Of a stretch of 64,000 bases of DNA, positions 45,692 through 55,782 are shown one piece after another. How positions within the stretch are numbered: the first letter of the stretch is position 1; every line of letters begins with the position of its first letter. Made by a program: the position numbers and the translations under genes. Under the pieces are notes generated by a model, which ran no database searches, had not been told where the DNA came from, and saw only the letters and a program-made list of their open reading frames with translations. Where the stretch lies: assembly GCF_014884385.1 (NCBI RefSeq), contig NZ_WKFH01000003.1, positions 806,001-870,000 on the forward strand. Reading direction: 5' to 3'. The DNA comes from Phycobacter azelaicus. Lineage in GTDB: Bacteria > Pseudomonadota > Alphaproteobacteria > Rhodobacterales > Rhodobacteraceae.

Positions 45692-46549
45692 CTAATCACC
45701 TAGTTGCGGAACCGGAATATTGTCGATGAGCCGCACCCCATCCAGCCAGGCCGCCGCCAAAAGCCGTGCAGGCCGGGTAGGCGTCTGGAGCGGCGCAAGT
45801 GTGTCGGCGCAGCGCAGATCGAGATACTCGATCTCTCCAAAGCCTGCTGCATCAAGGGCCGCACGGGCGTCCGGTTCGATCTTCTCGAATGCTTCTCCGG
45901 CTGTCAGGCGCGCGGCACAATCGGTCATGATCGGGTAAAGCTGGCCCGCCTTTTCAAGCGCATCCACCGACAGACGCATATTGCGGGATGACATCGCCAA
46001 ACCAGAAGCTTCACGCACCGTGGGGCAGCCTATGACTTCAATCGGGATATCGAGATCCCGCGCCATGCGGCGCACCACCATCAACTGTTGGAAGTCCTTC
46101 TCTCCAAAAAACGCCTTATGCGCTCCGGTCTGCAGGAACAGCTTGGCCACCACCGTGGCAACCCCATCGAAATGACCGGGGCGAAAGGTGCCCTCCAGCA
46201 CGTCGGTGATCCCTTCGACCGAGACAGAGGTGGCATAGCCTTCAGGGTAAATCTGATCAGGGTCGGGTACATAGACCACGTCCACGCCGTAGGGCGCCAG
46301 TTTCGCGGCATCTGCCTGTTCGGTGCGCGGGTATTTGGCCAGGTCCTCGGCGCTGTTGAATTGCCGGGGGTTGACAAAGATGGTCACGATCACCCGGTCG
46401 CAAGCAGCCTTGGCCGCCTCCACCAGGGAGAGGTGACCGGCATGAAGGGCGCCCATGGTTGGCACGACGCCAACCACCTCACCAGCGCGGATCCATGTGG
46501 CATAATTTGCGCGCAGGTCAGCCAGACGGCGCAGAATAGGAGCGGTCAT
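45692..46549 (-). CDS. panC: Pantothenate synthetase
   Basis: PanC joins pantoate and beta-alanine using ATP, the last step of pantothenate (coenzyme A precursor) synthesis. The 285-residue protein has [19 protein letters not shown] (HIGH-type motif), [25 protein letters not shown] and the KMSKS-like MSSRNMRLS. It starts eight bases after the panB stop, forming a panBC operon. Confidence 0.97.
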   Translation of the reverse strand: MTAPILRRLADLRANYATWIRAGEVVGVVPTMGALHAGHLSLVEAAKAACDRVIVTIFVNPRQFNSAEDLAKYPRTEQADAAKLAPYGVDVVYVPDPDQIYPEGYATSVSVEGITDVLEGTFRPGHFDGVATVVAKLFLQTGAHKAFFGEKDFQQLMVVRRMARDLDIPIEVIGCPTVREASGLAMSSRNMRLSVDALEKAGQLYPIMTDCAARLTAGEAFEKIEPDARAALDAAGFGEIEYLDLRCADTLAPLQTPTRPARLLAAAWLDGVRLIDNIPVPQLGD

Positions 46550-46557
46550 GTCTCAGC

Positions 46558-47388
46558 TCAGTCCTTTTTTGGGGTGACGTCTGCAAAGACATGTTCGGGC
46601 GCCGGGAAGCTGCGCGCGCGTACCTCTGCGGCATAGGCTTCGATTGCGGTTTTGGCACTAGGGCCAAGATCGGCGTAGCGTTTGACAAATTTTGGCTTGA
46701 AGGCCGTGAACATGCCCAGCATGTCGTCCACCACCAGCACCTGACCATCGCAGCCTGCCGAAGCTCCGATTCCAATGGTGGGAATGGCGATATCAGCCGT
46801 GATCCGATCCGCCAGAGCCTGCGGCACCTTCTCCAGCACCACTGCAAAGGCGCCTGCCTCCGCCACGGCGCGGGCATCTGCGATCACCGCATCCGCCTGC
46901 GCATCGCGCCCCTGCACCTTGTAACCGCCCAGCGTGTTCACCGACTGCGGCGTGAGACCGATATGAGCCATCACAGGTATGCCGCGCTTCACCAAAAAGC
47001 GGATGGTCTCGGCCATCTCAACGCCACCTTCCAGCTTGACCGCGCCTGCGCCGGTTTCACGCATCAGCCGCGCGGCATTGCCAAAGGCCTGCTGTGGCCC
47101 CTCTTCGTAAGAGCCGAACGGCATGTCGATCACCATAAGCGCGCGCGACAGTCCCCGCGCCACCGCCTGACCGTGCAGGATCATCATCTCCAAGGTGACC
47201 CCAAGCGTCGAGGGCAGCCCGTGCAGCACCATGCCGACGCTATCGCCCACCAGCACAAAGTCGCAAGTATCGTCCATCAGTGCCGCCATCGGCGTAGTAT
47301 AGGCGGTCAGGCTGACGATCGGTTCCTTGCCTTTCTGGGCTCGGATATCTTCGGCCGTGATGGCCTTGGTCTGGATGTTGGCGCTCAT
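46558..47388 (-). CDS. panB: Ketopantoate hydroxymethyltransferase
   Basis: PanB adds a hydroxymethyl group from methylene-tetrahydrofolate to 2-ketoisovalerate, giving ketopantoate. The 276-residue TIM-barrel protein has [51 protein letters not shown] and [22 protein letters not shown], all diagnostic. It is the first gene of panBC and divergent from the peptide-binding protein across 205 bases, which include an inverted repeat at 47426-47459. Confidence 0.97.
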   Translation of the reverse strand: MSANIQTKAITAEDIRAQKGKEPIVSLTAYTTPMAALMDDTCDFVLVGDSVGMVLHGLPSTLGVTLEMMILHGQAVARGLSRALMVIDMPFGSYEEGPQQAFGNAARLMRETGAGAVKLEGGVEMAETIRFLVKRGIPVMAHIGLTPQSVNTLGGYKVQGRDAQADAVIADARAVAEAGAFAVVLEKVPQALADRITADIAIPTIGIGASAGCDGQVLVVDDMLGMFTAFKPKFVKRYADLGPSAKTAIEAYAAEVRARSFPAPEHVFADVTPKKD

Positions 47389-47425
47389 CTTATTCCCATG
47401 CTCCGTTCGGGTTGCGCACGGGTAT

Positions 47426-47459
47426 CATTTCGCAGTGGCAGCATCCAGTGCGCGAAATG
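47426..47459. promoter_or_regulatory. Inverted repeat in panB/ABC divergent promoter region
   Basis: CATTTCGC (47426-47433) and GCGAAATG (47452-47459) are perfect eight-base inverted arms separated by 18 bases. The distance is close to two helical turns between arm centres, as for a dimeric regulator, but a stem-loop in the panB leader is equally possible. Confidence 0.35.
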
Positions 47460-47593
47460 TCCCCTTGGCGGAGATCTTGTGCTCTCTGCCGTTATTTCAG
47501 GGACTTACCCCCTTGATTACTTCCGCAAAAACGGGACAGAGTTGAGGAAAAGCCCGAACCAAAGGGCATCTTTCCAACTCAGGGAGTTTCAAA

Positions 47594-49072
47594 GTGACAT
47601 TCAAATCCATTCTCTTCGCCGCCGGATCAGCCCTTGCGCTGAGCACCTCAGCCGCCTGGGCCAAAGACAGCATCACCGTTGGCCTGCAGCTTGAGCCGCC
47701 GCATCTGGACCCGACAAGCGCCGCAGCCGGCGCCATCGACCAAGTGCTTTATTCCAATGTTTTCGAGGGTCTGACCCGTTTCATGGGCGATGGATCCGTT
47801 GTGCCAGGCCTCGCCAAAAGCTGGGAAATCTCCGATGACGGGCTGACATACACCTTCATGCTCAACGAAGGCGTCACCTTCCACGACGGCACGACCATGG
47901 ACGCGGAGGACGTGAAGTTCAGCCTCGACCGCGCCCGCGCCGAGGACAGCACAAACGCGCAAAAAGCGCTGTTTGCCGATATCGCCGATGTCACGGTGGT
48001 TGATCCGATGACCGTCAAGCTTACCCTTAGCAAGCCAAACGGCAACATGCTGTTCAACCTTGCCTGGGGCGATGCGGTCATCGTCGCTCCCGAGAGCATC
48101 GATGACATCAAGACGGCCCCCGTAGGCACCGGCGCCTTCAAGTTCGCAGGCTGGGTGCAGGGTGATCGCATCGATCTGGAAAAGAACGCTGACTACTGGG
48201 GCACCCCTGCCAACTTGGAAAAGGCGACCTTCAAGTTCATCTCCGACCCCACCGCCGCCTTTGCCGCCGTGATGGCCGAGGATGTGGATGCTTTTGCGGG
48301 CTTCCCGGCGCCCGAAAACCTTCCGCAGTTCGAAGCCGACCCGCGTTTCCAGGTGCTGGTGGGATCAACCGAAGGGGAAACCATCCTCTCCACCAACAAC
48401 AAGCAGGCGCCCTTCGATAATGTAAAAGTGCGCGAGGCGCTGGCCCATGCCATCGACCGCCAGGCGATCATCGATGGCGCCATGTTCGGCTACGGCACGC
48501 CGATTGGTACGCATTTTGCACCGCACAACCCAGCCTATGTGGATCTGACCGGCCAGTCCGCCTTTGATCCCGAAAAGGCCAAGGCGCTGCTGGCCGAGGC
48601 CGGTCTGCCGGACGGGTTCGAGACCACGCTGCATCTGCCGCCGCCCTCTTATGCGCGCCGCGGTGGTGAGATCATCGCGGCCCAGTTGGCGAACGTCGGC
48701 ATCAAGGCCGAGATCATCAACGTGGAATGGGCCCAGTGGCTGGAGACCGTGTTCCGGGGCAAGAATTTCGGCCTGACCATCGTCAGCCATACGGAGCCAA
48801 TGGACATCGGCATCTATGCCCGCCCCGAATATTATTTCCAGTATGACAACTCCGCGTTCCAGCAGTTGATGACGGATCTCAACGGCACCACGGACCCGGA
48901 CAAGCGGACCGCCATGCTGCAAGAGGCGCAAAAGATCATCGCTGATGACTATGTGAACGGTTACCTGTTCCAGCTCGCTGCACTGAGCGTTGCGAAGGCA
49001 GATCTTCAAGGGCTTTGGGCCAACGCTCCCACACAAGCCACAGACCTGACAGCCGTCAGCTGGGCGAACTAA
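47594..49072 (+). CDS. Peptide-type ABC transporter binding protein (SBP family 5)
   Basis: A 492-residue periplasmic binding protein of the DppA/OppA type. A signal peptide (FAAGSALALSTSAAWAKD) precedes ITVGLQLEPPHLDPT and the family motif GLAKSWEISDDGLTYTFMLNEGVTFHDG. NNKQAPFDNVKVREALAHAIDR is also typical. The GTG at 47594 has AGGGAG upstream. A terminator and an oppositely oriented deacetylase gene separate it from its permeases and ATPase at 50433-53781. That unusual split suggests the deacetylase belongs to the same pathway. The ligand may be a small acylated amine or peptide (inference). Confidence 0.92.
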   Translation: MTFKSILFAAGSALALSTSAAWAKDSITVGLQLEPPHLDPTSAAAGAIDQVLYSNVFEGLTRFMGDGSVVPGLAKSWEISDDGLTYTFMLNEGVTFHDGTTMDAEDVKFSLDRARAEDSTNAQKALFADIADVTVVDPMTVKLTLSKPNGNMLFNLAWGDAVIVAPESIDDIKTAPVGTGAFKFAGWVQGDRIDLEKNADYWGTPANLEKATFKFISDPTAAFAAVMAEDVDAFAGFPAPENLPQFEADPRFQVLVGSTEGETILSTNNKQAPFDNVKVREALAHAIDRQAIIDGAMFGYGTPIGTHFAPHNPAYVDLTGQSAFDPEKAKALLAEAGLPDGFETTLHLPPPSYARRGGEIIAAQLANVGIKAEIINVEWAQWLETVFRGKNFGLTIVSHTEPMDIGIYARPEYYFQYDNSAFQQLMTDLNGTTDPDKRTAMLQEAQKIIADDYVNGYLFQLAALSVAKADLQGLWANAPTQATDLTAVSWAN

Positions 49073-49096
49073 GACACCACTTGAACCGCGTGAGAC

Positions 49097-49120
49097 GGGC
49101 GCACCTAGGTGCGCCCTTTT
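49097..49120. terminator. Bidirectional intrinsic terminator
   Basis: GGGCGCACCTAGGTGCGCCC (49097-49116) is a perfect palindrome able to form a hairpin and is followed by TTTT. It lies 24 bases after the binding-protein stop and just before the convergent deacetylase stop at 49121, so it mainly serves the plus-strand gene. Confidence 0.8.
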
Positions 49121-50257
49121 CTATTGGCCGATACCACGCCGACCGCGCAAATACGCCACCCTCTGGCGGATCACCTCGCGTATCTCACCGCCGCGTGACG
49201 CATCACGCAGTGTTGTGAACCAGTGTTCTGGCGGATTGCGCCCCAGCCTGTGGCCCTTGAACTCAAGGGCGTGCAAGACCTCCTGTGCCTCATGCGGCAA
49301 ACGCTCCGGGACCTCGGCTCCACACAACGTAGCCCAGACCCCGCTCCACAGTCGCCCGACCGACCAGGGGTTATACCCCCCGCCGCCCAGCACAAGGAAG
49401 CGGGGCGCCATCCCCATCAGCGATTTCACCACGGCCCAATGGGCGTTGTTCGTCAGATCCAGATGCGCCTGCGGGTCTTCGCGCACCGCATCGGCGCCGC
49501 ATTGCAGGACGATGGCATCGGGTTTGAATTGCGTCAGGACTGGCAGAATCAGCTCTTCGCGCACCAGATCCATTTCACTGTCGTTGAAACCGCGTGGAAC
49601 CGGCAGATTTAGTGCCGAACCGCCTGCCCCCTCTTCCAGCAGCCCTGTTTTGGGCCAGAGGTTTTCTTCATGAACCGAGACCATCAGGATATCCGGATCG
49701 CCCGTAAACCCATGCTCCACGCCGTCGGGGTGATGGGCGTCGATATCTACATAGGCGATGCGCCGTAGCCCATGTGCAGCTCCGTGATGGCGCAGCGACA
49801 GGATCGCCAGAACCGGATCGTTCAGGTAGCAAAACCCGTTGGCGCGATCCGGCAGTCCATGATGGGTGCCACCTGCCGGGTGGTAGATCACCCCGCCCTG
49901 CGCAAGCAATTCCCCGGCGAGAATCGATCCCCCGGCAGAAGTTGCGGGCCTGCGGAACATCTCGGGGAAGACAGGGTTTGACACCGTACCGAGATGATGC
50001 CGCGCCTTGATATGGGCTGCGACCTCTTGCGCGCGCTCAGCCTCCTGCAAGGCGGCGATGTAATCGGGCGAATGCCAGGCCGCCAGCGCCGCAGGCCGGG
50101 CACGGGGCGAGGTCACATAGGAGGCATCCGAAAGCCACCCCATCGCCCGCGTCAGATCCATCACGGTTGAGACCCGAGGCACCCTTAAGGGATGCCACCC
50201 GCCATAGCTGGAATGGCGGTAGATCTCGTGCCCGATGAACTGAGGATCTGCTTTCAT
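49121..50257 (-). CDS. Histone-deacetylase-family amidohydrolase (AcuC/acetylpolyamine type)
   Basis: A 378-residue zinc amidohydrolase of the class I/II deacetylase fold. It shows the charge-relay histidines in YHPAGGTHHGLPDRANGFCYLND, zinc ligands in YVDIDAHHPDGVEHGF and a late aspartate in LQCGADAVREDP, and the active-site tyrosine loop LGGGGYNPWSVGRLW. Such enzymes remove acetyl groups from small amines (acetylpolyamines) or from proteins such as acetyl-CoA synthetase (AcuC). It sits between the binding protein and the permeases of a peptide-type ABC system, in the opposite direction. That placement favours a role on the imported substrate. Confidence 0.9.
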   Translation of the reverse strand: MKADPQFIGHEIYRHSSYGGWHPLRVPRVSTVMDLTRAMGWLSDASYVTSPRARPAALAAWHSPDYIAALQEAERAQEVAAHIKARHHLGTVSNPVFPEMFRRPATSAGGSILAGELLAQGGVIYHPAGGTHHGLPDRANGFCYLNDPVLAILSLRHHGAAHGLRRIAYVDIDAHHPDGVEHGFTGDPDILMVSVHEENLWPKTGLLEEGAGGSALNLPVPRGFNDSEMDLVREELILPVLTQFKPDAIVLQCGADAVREDPQAHLDLTNNAHWAVVKSLMGMAPRFLVLGGGGYNPWSVGRLWSGVWATLCGAEVPERLPHEAQEVLHALEFKGHRLGRNPPEHWFTTLRDASRGGEIREVIRQRVAYLRGRRGIGQ

Positions 50258-50432
50258 CCCGGTGAGTTAGCCCATTTTTCGAGCAAACCAAACACCCTTG
50301 CGCGATTGCCGCACGAATGCAGTGTCCAGGCTGATTGTCCGCAAGCCAGATGTCAAAAAATCTATGTCCAACTCCAAAAGATCCACGTCTATGGCTGGAC
50401 CATGACGCCCCGCGATTCTAGCGTGCCTCACA

Positions 50433-51380
50433 ATGATACGTTATTCTCTGAAACGCCTCTTGTCCCTGTGCCTCAGTCTTGCTGTGGCCTCGGTCGTGAT
50501 TTTTGCCATCATCGAAATAGCTCCAGGAGACCCTGCCGAGTTCATGCTCGGGATCAACGCCCAGCCCGATACCGTGGCCGCGCTGCGCAGCGAGTTGGGG
50601 CTCGATCAATCGAAACTGCAAAGATACCTGACCTGGGTTGGCGGCATGCTGACCGGAGATTTCGGCACCTCCTATACTTACCGTACGCCAGTGTCCGAGA
50701 TGATCGCGGACCGGCTGTGGGTGTCCCTGCCGCTGGCGCTTTATGCGCTGGCGCTGTCGACGCTGATTGCCTTTCCTGCCGGGATTTATGCGGCGGCGCG
50801 CCGGGGCAAACCCGGAGATATGGCCGTGATGGGAGCCACGCAGCTGGGCGTTGCGATCCCGAATTTCTGGTTTGCCATGCTGCTGGTTCTGGTCTTTGCC
50901 ATCAACCTGCGCTGGTTCAGCGCCGGCGGCTTTGCAGGCTGGGACGACGGCCTTGGCGAAGGTCTTAAATCCCTGACCCTGCCAGCGATTGCCCTGGCCC
51001 TGCCGCAAGCCGCCATTCTGGCGCGGGTCATGCGCTCGGCGCTGCTCGATATCCTGGGTGAAGATTTCATGCGCACCGCCCGCGCCAAGGGGCTGAGCCG
51101 CAGGCAGGCCCTATGGCGGCACGGGCTCCGCAATGCGCTGATCCCAGTGCTGACCATCATAGGCCTGCAATTCTCATTCCTGCTGGCTGGCGCCATCATC
51201 ATCGAGCAGGTATTCTATCTGCCCGGTCTGGGGCGGCTTGTTTTTCAGGCCATATCCTCACGTGATCTGATCGTGGTGGAATCGGTGGTGATGCTCCTGG
51301 TGTTTGCGGTGATCACGGTGAATTTCCTTGTCGATCTGGCCTATGCGCTGGTCGATCCCCGCCTGAGGAGCCGCACGTGA
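50433..51380 (+). CDS. ABC transporter permease, DppB type
   Basis: A 315-residue inner-membrane permease with six helices. It starts RYSLKRLLSLCLSLAVASVVIFAIIEIAPGDPA, the family hallmark. The ATPase-contact loop is DFMRTARAKGLSRRQALWRHGLRNALIPVL (E-A-A-x-x-x-G type, here R-T-A-R-A-K-G). FYLPGLGRLVFQAISSRD follows. Its stop overlaps the next permease by four bases. The 175-base gap before it is divergent from the deacetylase gene and should hold both promoters. Confidence 0.94.
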   Translation: MIRYSLKRLLSLCLSLAVASVVIFAIIEIAPGDPAEFMLGINAQPDTVAALRSELGLDQSKLQRYLTWVGGMLTGDFGTSYTYRTPVSEMIADRLWVSLPLALYALALSTLIAFPAGIYAAARRGKPGDMAVMGATQLGVAIPNFWFAMLLVLVFAINLRWFSAGGFAGWDDGLGEGLKSLTLPAIALALPQAAILARVMRSALLDILGEDFMRTARAKGLSRRQALWRHGLRNALIPVLTIIGLQFSFLLAGAIIIEQVFYLPGLGRLVFQAISSRDLIVVESVVMLLVFAVITVNFLVDLAYALVDPRLRSRT

Positions 51381-52192
51381 GCCGCAATCTGCTTCTTGGC
51401 GCTATCCTGTCCTCGCTGGTGATCCTGGCGGCGCTGGTCTCCTACATCTGGACGCCCTTTGACCACACCGCGATGAACATTCCCGAGAAACTGCAACGTC
51501 CCGGCGCCGTGCATTGGCTGGGTACGGATCATTTCGGGCGCGATATCTTCTCCATGATCATGGTTGGCGCGCGCACCTCATTGGCGGTTGCACTTGTCGC
51601 CGTGGGCATCGGCATGGCCATCGGCATCCCGCTGGGCCTGACCGCCGCCGCCCGCAAAGGATCCTGGCTCGATGAGCTGATCATGCGCGGCAACGATCTG
51701 GTCTTTGCCTTCCCGTCACTGGTGATCGCAATCCTGATCACCGCCATCCTTGGCCCCGGTGCCATCAATGCGATCATCGCCATCGGCATTTTCAACATCC
51801 CGGTTTTTGCCCGTGTCACCCGTGGTGCCGCCCTGCCCCTGTGGCAGCGGGAGTTCATTCTGGCGGCGCAGGTGGCTGGCAAGGGCGCGGCGCGCATCTC
51901 GGCAGAGCATATCCTGCCCAATGTGGCGAATCTGTTGATTGTGCAGGGCACCATCCAGTTCAGCCTCGGCATTCTGGCTGAAGCCGGTCTCAGCTACGTG
52001 GGACTTGGCGCGCAGCCTCCTACGCCCAGCTGGGGGCGGATGCTGGCGGATGCGCAGACCATGGTGAGCCTCGCGCCACATCTGGCGATCATTCCCGGCT
52101 CTGCCATCGTGCTGACCGTGCTTGGCCTCAACCTGATGGGAGATGGGCTGCGCGACTGGCTTGATCCCAAGCTGCGGGAGGCCCGCACATGA
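51377..52192 (+). CDS. ABC transporter permease, DppC type
   Basis: The second permease of the peptide-type importer, 271 residues with about six helices. HWLGTDHFGRDIFSMIMVGARTSLAVALVAVGIG is the DppC signature. REFILAAQVAGKGAARISAEHILPNVANLLIV is the ATPase-contact loop, and GLSYVGLGAQPPTPSWGRML is the typical C-terminal run. Its GTG overlaps the previous stop, and its own stop overlaps the ATPase ATG. Confidence 0.94.
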   Translation: MSRNLLLGAILSSLVILAALVSYIWTPFDHTAMNIPEKLQRPGAVHWLGTDHFGRDIFSMIMVGARTSLAVALVAVGIGMAIGIPLGLTAAARKGSWLDELIMRGNDLVFAFPSLVIAILITAILGPGAINAIIAIGIFNIPVFARVTRGAALPLWQREFILAAQVAGKGAARISAEHILPNVANLLIVQGTIQFSLGILAEAGLSYVGLGAQPPTPSWGRMLADAQTMVSLAPHLAIIPGSAIVLTVLGLNLMGDGLRDWLDPKLREART

Positions 52193-53781
52193 GCCTTCTT
52201 GAGATCAACAACCTCACCCTCTCCATCGGGAACCATTCGATCCTGAAAGGCGTCTCCCTTTCGGTCGCGCCCGGAGAAATCGTCGCTGTCACCGGCGAAA
52301 GCGGATCGGGCAAGTCTATGACCGCCTTTTCGGTGATGCAGCTCTTACCGGAGCGCACCGCAACAACAGGTCAAATCCTGCTCGAAGGCACTGACCTGCT
52401 GAACCAGTCAGAGGCGCAGATGTGCGCCCTGCGCGGCCAGTCCATCGGCATGGTGTTTCAAGAACCGATGACCGCACTCAACCCGGTCAAGACAATCGGC
52501 GATCAGGTGATGGAGACCATCCTGATCCACAACGCCATGACAAGGCCCGAGGCCGAAGCCCGCGCTGCAGAAATGCTGGCCCGTGTGGGATTGCCAGCCG
52601 ACCGCTTCCCGCTTAGCCGCTTTCCACATGAATTGTCGGGTGGCCAGCGTCAGCGCGTGGTGATCGCCATGGCCATCGCCCTGCGCCCCAAGCTGTTGAT
52701 CGCGGATGAGCCAACCACCGCGCTGGATGTGACCACACAGGCGCAAATTCTGGATCTGCTAAAGGATCTGGTGCAGGAATTCGGCATGGGTCTTTTGATC
52801 ATCACCCACGATCTGGCGGTGGTGGCCGATCTCGCGGACCGGATCGTCGTCATGCGCCATGGCGAAGTGGTAGAGACTGGTGCCACGGACTGGCTGCTCA
52901 GAAACATGAGCCACCCCTATACAAAAATGCTCTTTGCCGCCTCCGCCCATGAGGTCACCCTGCCCGAGGTTCCGGCGGTCGAACCGCTGCTTGAGGTCAA
53001 AGGTGCGGTGCGTGACTATAAGCTCCCGCGCACCTCGCTCTTTGGCGCGCAGGACCACTATCGCGCGGTGAATGACGTATCCTTCACCCTGAACCGCGGC
53101 GAACGGCTGGGTCTGGTCGGCGAGTCGGGATGCGGAAAGTCGACCCTGACGCGGGCCATTCTGGGGCTGGAGCCGCTCCAGGGCGGGCAGATCCTGCTGG
53201 ATGGAGAGGTGGTCACAGCCGATCGTACCCCGGATCAACGCCGCAAGATGCAGGTGGTGTTTCAGGATCCCTATGGCAGCTTCAACCCGCGCCACAGGGT
53301 CGAACGGCTGATCACCGAGCCGTTCTACAGCCTGCCCGACTCACCCAGCGGTCGCGCCCGTTCGGATCTGATTGCCGAAACCCTGACCGCCGTGGGGCTG
53401 ACCCCGGATGACGCCCAAAAATATATCCACCAGTTCTCGGGCGGGCAGCGCCAGCGCATCGCCATCGCCCGCGCCCTGATCACACGGCCCGAACTGATCC
53501 TGTTTGACGAGGCGGTCTCGGCACTGGATGTTTCTGTGCGGGCGCAGATCCTCGATCTGCTGGTCGAACTGTGCGAGGCCTATTCACTCACCTACCTCTT
53601 CATCAGCCACGATCTGTCCGTTGTGCGCACCATCACCGACCGCTGCCTTGTCATGCAAAAGGGGCAGATCGTCGAAGAAGGCGTCACCGAAGACGTTCTT
53701 GCAACGCCGCAGCACGCCTACACCCAATCCCTGATCGCAGCGGCACCTGTGCTGCCCGACCTCAACCCGGGGGCTGCATGA
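52189..53781 (+). CDS. ABC transporter ATPase with two fused nucleotide-binding domains (DppD-DppF type)
   Basis: A 530-residue ATPase combining DppD-like and DppF-like halves. Half 1 has Walker [10 protein letters not shown], signature LSGGQRQRV, Walker [13 protein letters not shown] and switch ITHDLAVV. Half 2 has [30 protein letters not shown] and ISHDLSVV. One polypeptide therefore powers both permeases. DEAVSALD instead of DEPTSALD in the second half is common in this family. The gene overlaps both neighbours by four bases. Confidence 0.95.
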   Translation: MSLLEINNLTLSIGNHSILKGVSLSVAPGEIVAVTGESGSGKSMTAFSVMQLLPERTATTGQILLEGTDLLNQSEAQMCALRGQSIGMVFQEPMTALNPVKTIGDQVMETILIHNAMTRPEAEARAAEMLARVGLPADRFPLSRFPHELSGGQRQRVVIAMAIALRPKLLIADEPTTALDVTTQAQILDLLKDLVQEFGMGLLIITHDLAVVADLADRIVVMRHGEVVETGATDWLLRNMSHPYTKMLFAASAHEVTLPEVPAVEPLLEVKGAVRDYKLPRTSLFGAQDHYRAVNDVSFTLNRGERLGLVGESGCGKSTLTRAILGLEPLQGGQILLDGEVVTADRTPDQRRKMQVVFQDPYGSFNPRHRVERLITEPFYSLPDSPSGRARSDLIAETLTAVGLTPDDAQKYIHQFSGGQRQRIAIARALITRPELILFDEAVSALDVSVRAQILDLLVELCEAYSLTYLFISHDLSVVRTITDRCLVMQKGQIVEEGVTEDVLATPQHAYTQSLIAAAPVLPDLNPGAA

Positions 53782-54248
53782 GCCTGACGCTCTCGCTCAT
53801 ATTGCCCAAGGAGCATGCGGTTCTGACCAGCGTACTGGCCGCCTATTTCGAGGAAACCGCCACCAAGGCCCGCATCGACCCGGGCAGCCGGGCAAGGCAG
53901 ATGCTACACCGCAAGGATGTAACGGCGTTCTGGATCGTGAGGGACGGCAAGAGGATTGGTTTCGCCCTGGTGCTGAACCTGCCGGAGGATCGGCGTGAGC
54001 TGTCCGAATTTTCCATCTTCGCCCCCTATCGGCGACAGGGATATGGCCAGGACGCGGCCCGGCTCCTCTTGCAGGAATTTCCCGGTTACTGGCGCATGGG
54101 TATTTCATCGCAATCGCAGTCAGCCCTTGCGTTTTGGGGCACCTGTCTTAGCATCCTGCCTGGGATCATGGACCTGCGCGAGGGCGCGCCTTTCACTGAA
54201 CTTCAAAGCAAAAGCTACTCTTTCCGGATTGCCGACCCGGCCTCCTGA
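53778..54248 (+). CDS. GNAT-like acetyltransferase
   Basis: A 156-residue protein with a GNAT core. VTAFWIVRDGKRIGFALVLNLPEDRRELSEFSIFAPYRRQGYGQDAARLLLQEF contains the acetyl-CoA loop, here R-R-Q-G-Y-G-Q-D (the usual Q/R-x-x-G-x-G/A). It would acetylate an amine. The ATG at 53778 overlaps the ATPase stop, so it belongs to the transporter operon. An acetyltransferase and a deacetylase in one locus suggest that the transported compound, or a relative, exists in acetylated and free forms. This is inference from position. Confidence 0.8.
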   Translation: MSLTLSLILPKEHAVLTSVLAAYFEETATKARIDPGSRARQMLHRKDVTAFWIVRDGKRIGFALVLNLPEDRRELSEFSIFAPYRRQGYGQDAARLLLQEFPGYWRMGISSQSQSALAFWGTCLSILPGIMDLREGAPFTELQSKSYSFRIADPAS

Positions 54249-54267
54249 CAGACCACAGGATCATAAC

Positions 54268-55725
54268 ATGACCGAAAAAACTTCAGCCCGCTTCGATCCC
54301 AGCCTTTGCCTTATTGGTGACAGCTGGAAACCAAGTGCAAGCGGCGCCACTCTGCCCTTGATCAACCCATCGACCGGCGCTGAGATCTGCCAGATCGCAC
54401 GGGGCGGCGAGGAGGACATCGATGCGGCGGTCAAGGCGGCCGAGACTGCTCTAGATGGTGAGTGGGGCAGCATGAGTGCTCTTGAGAGGGGCCGTATCCT
54501 GACCCGTCTTGGTCAGCTGGTGCTCGATTGCGTAGAAGAGCTCGCAACGCTGGAAGCGATGGATGTTGGCAAGCCGCTGACACAAGCTCGCGCCGATGCC
54601 GTGGCGCTGGCGCGTTACTGTGAATTCTACGGTGGCGCGGCGGACAAGGTGCACGGGGAAACGATCCCCTACCTTGATGGCTACACGGTCTACACTCTGC
54701 GCGAACCGCACGGTGTAACGGGACATATCGTGCCCTGGAACTATCCGATGCAGATCATTGGCCGCTCGGTTGGGGCAGCGCTGGCCATGGGCAACGCCTG
54801 TGTTTTGAAGCCTGCCGAAGAGGCCTGCCTCACGGCACTGACCTTTGCCCAGCTTGCGCGGGATGCGGGCCTGCCGGATGGCGCGCTGAACGTGGTGCCG
54901 GGCCTTGGCGCCGAGGCGGGTGCGGCTCTGACCGCGCATCCGGGAGTCCATCACATCTCTTTCACCGGCTCGGTTGCCACTGGCGCGCTGGTGCAGCAGG
55001 CTGCGGGTAAGAACGTGGTGCCAGTGACGCTCGAGCTGGGCGGCAAATCACCACAGCTGGTGTTTGATGATGCCGATCTGGACGCGGCACTGCCGTTCCT
55101 CGTCAATGCAGGCATCCAGAACGCAGGCCAGACCTGTTCTGCCTCCTCACGCATTCTGGTCCAGCGCGGGGTGTATGAGAACGTGAAGGCGCGAATGTCC
55201 GCCGCCTACCGGGATCTGACAGTGGGGCCGGCCGCAGACGACCTACGACTTGGTCCGTTGATCTCCACCCGTCAGAAAGAGATCGTCGAGGGCTTCCTTG
55301 CCAAGGGCGCGGATCTCACCGTCGCAGCGCAAGGCCAGATCGTGGAAGGCGCGCCGGATGCCGGCGCCTATGTGCGGCCCACGCTGTTCGCCGATGTGCC
55401 ACCTGCCCATGCGCTGGCACGCGATGAGATCTTTGGCCCGGTGCAGGTGCTGATCCCCTTCGACACCGAAGAAGAGGCCGTCGAAATCGCAAACTCCACC
55501 GAATACGGGCTGGTCGCCAGCGTCTGGAGTAGCGATGGCGCACGCCAGATGCGGCTGGCCAAAAAGCTGCGCGCCGGGCAGGTCTTCCTCAACAACTATG
55601 GTGCAGGTGGCGGTGTCGAACTGCCGTTTGGCGGGGTCGGCAAATCCGGCCATGGCCGCGAAAAAGGCTTCGAGGCTCTTTATGGGTTTTCCCAGCTTAA
55701 GACCGTTGCGGCCTATCACGGCTGA
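54268..55725 (+). CDS. NAD(P)-dependent aldehyde dehydrogenase
   Basis: A 485-residue aldehyde dehydrogenase. VTGHIVPWNYPMQIIGRSVGAALAMGNACVLKPAE is the cofactor region. The general base is Glu256 in LELGGKSPQLVF, the nucleophile Cys290 in NAGQTCSASSR, and EIFGPVQVLIPFDTEEEAVEIANSTEYGL is typical. It resembles betaine-aldehyde and aminobutyraldehyde dehydrogenases, but the substrate cannot be fixed. The ATG at 54268 has ACAGGA upstream; a longer frame from 53995 overlaps the acetyltransferase and is not coding. As last gene of the transporter operon it may oxidise the aldehyde produced from the imported amine. Confidence 0.93.
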   Translation: MTEKTSARFDPSLCLIGDSWKPSASGATLPLINPSTGAEICQIARGGEEDIDAAVKAAETALDGEWGSMSALERGRILTRLGQLVLDCVEELATLEAMDVGKPLTQARADAVALARYCEFYGGAADKVHGETIPYLDGYTVYTLREPHGVTGHIVPWNYPMQIIGRSVGAALAMGNACVLKPAEEACLTALTFAQLARDAGLPDGALNVVPGLGAEAGAALTAHPGVHHISFTGSVATGALVQQAAGKNVVPVTLELGGKSPQLVFDDADLDAALPFLVNAGIQNAGQTCSASSRILVQRGVYENVKARMSAAYRDLTVGPAADDLRLGPLISTRQKEIVEGFLAKGADLTVAAQGQIVEGAPDAGAYVRPTLFADVPPAHALARDEIFGPVQVLIPFDTEEEAVEIANSTEYGLVASVWSSDGARQMRLAKKLRAGQVFLNNYGAGGGVELPFGGVGKSGHGREKGFEALYGFSQLKTVAAYHG

Positions 55726-55782
55726 TCTGCCAATGGCTGCCAAGTCATGAGGTTTTGCGCTGCGCCCTGCGCATCGCGAGGG

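Noticed and set aside
53500..53540. DEAVSALD in place of DEPTSALD in the second half of the dual ATPase, considered as a degenerate site.
   Set aside because: This wording is common in DppF/GsiA-type domains and the catalytic Asp-Glu pair is intact.
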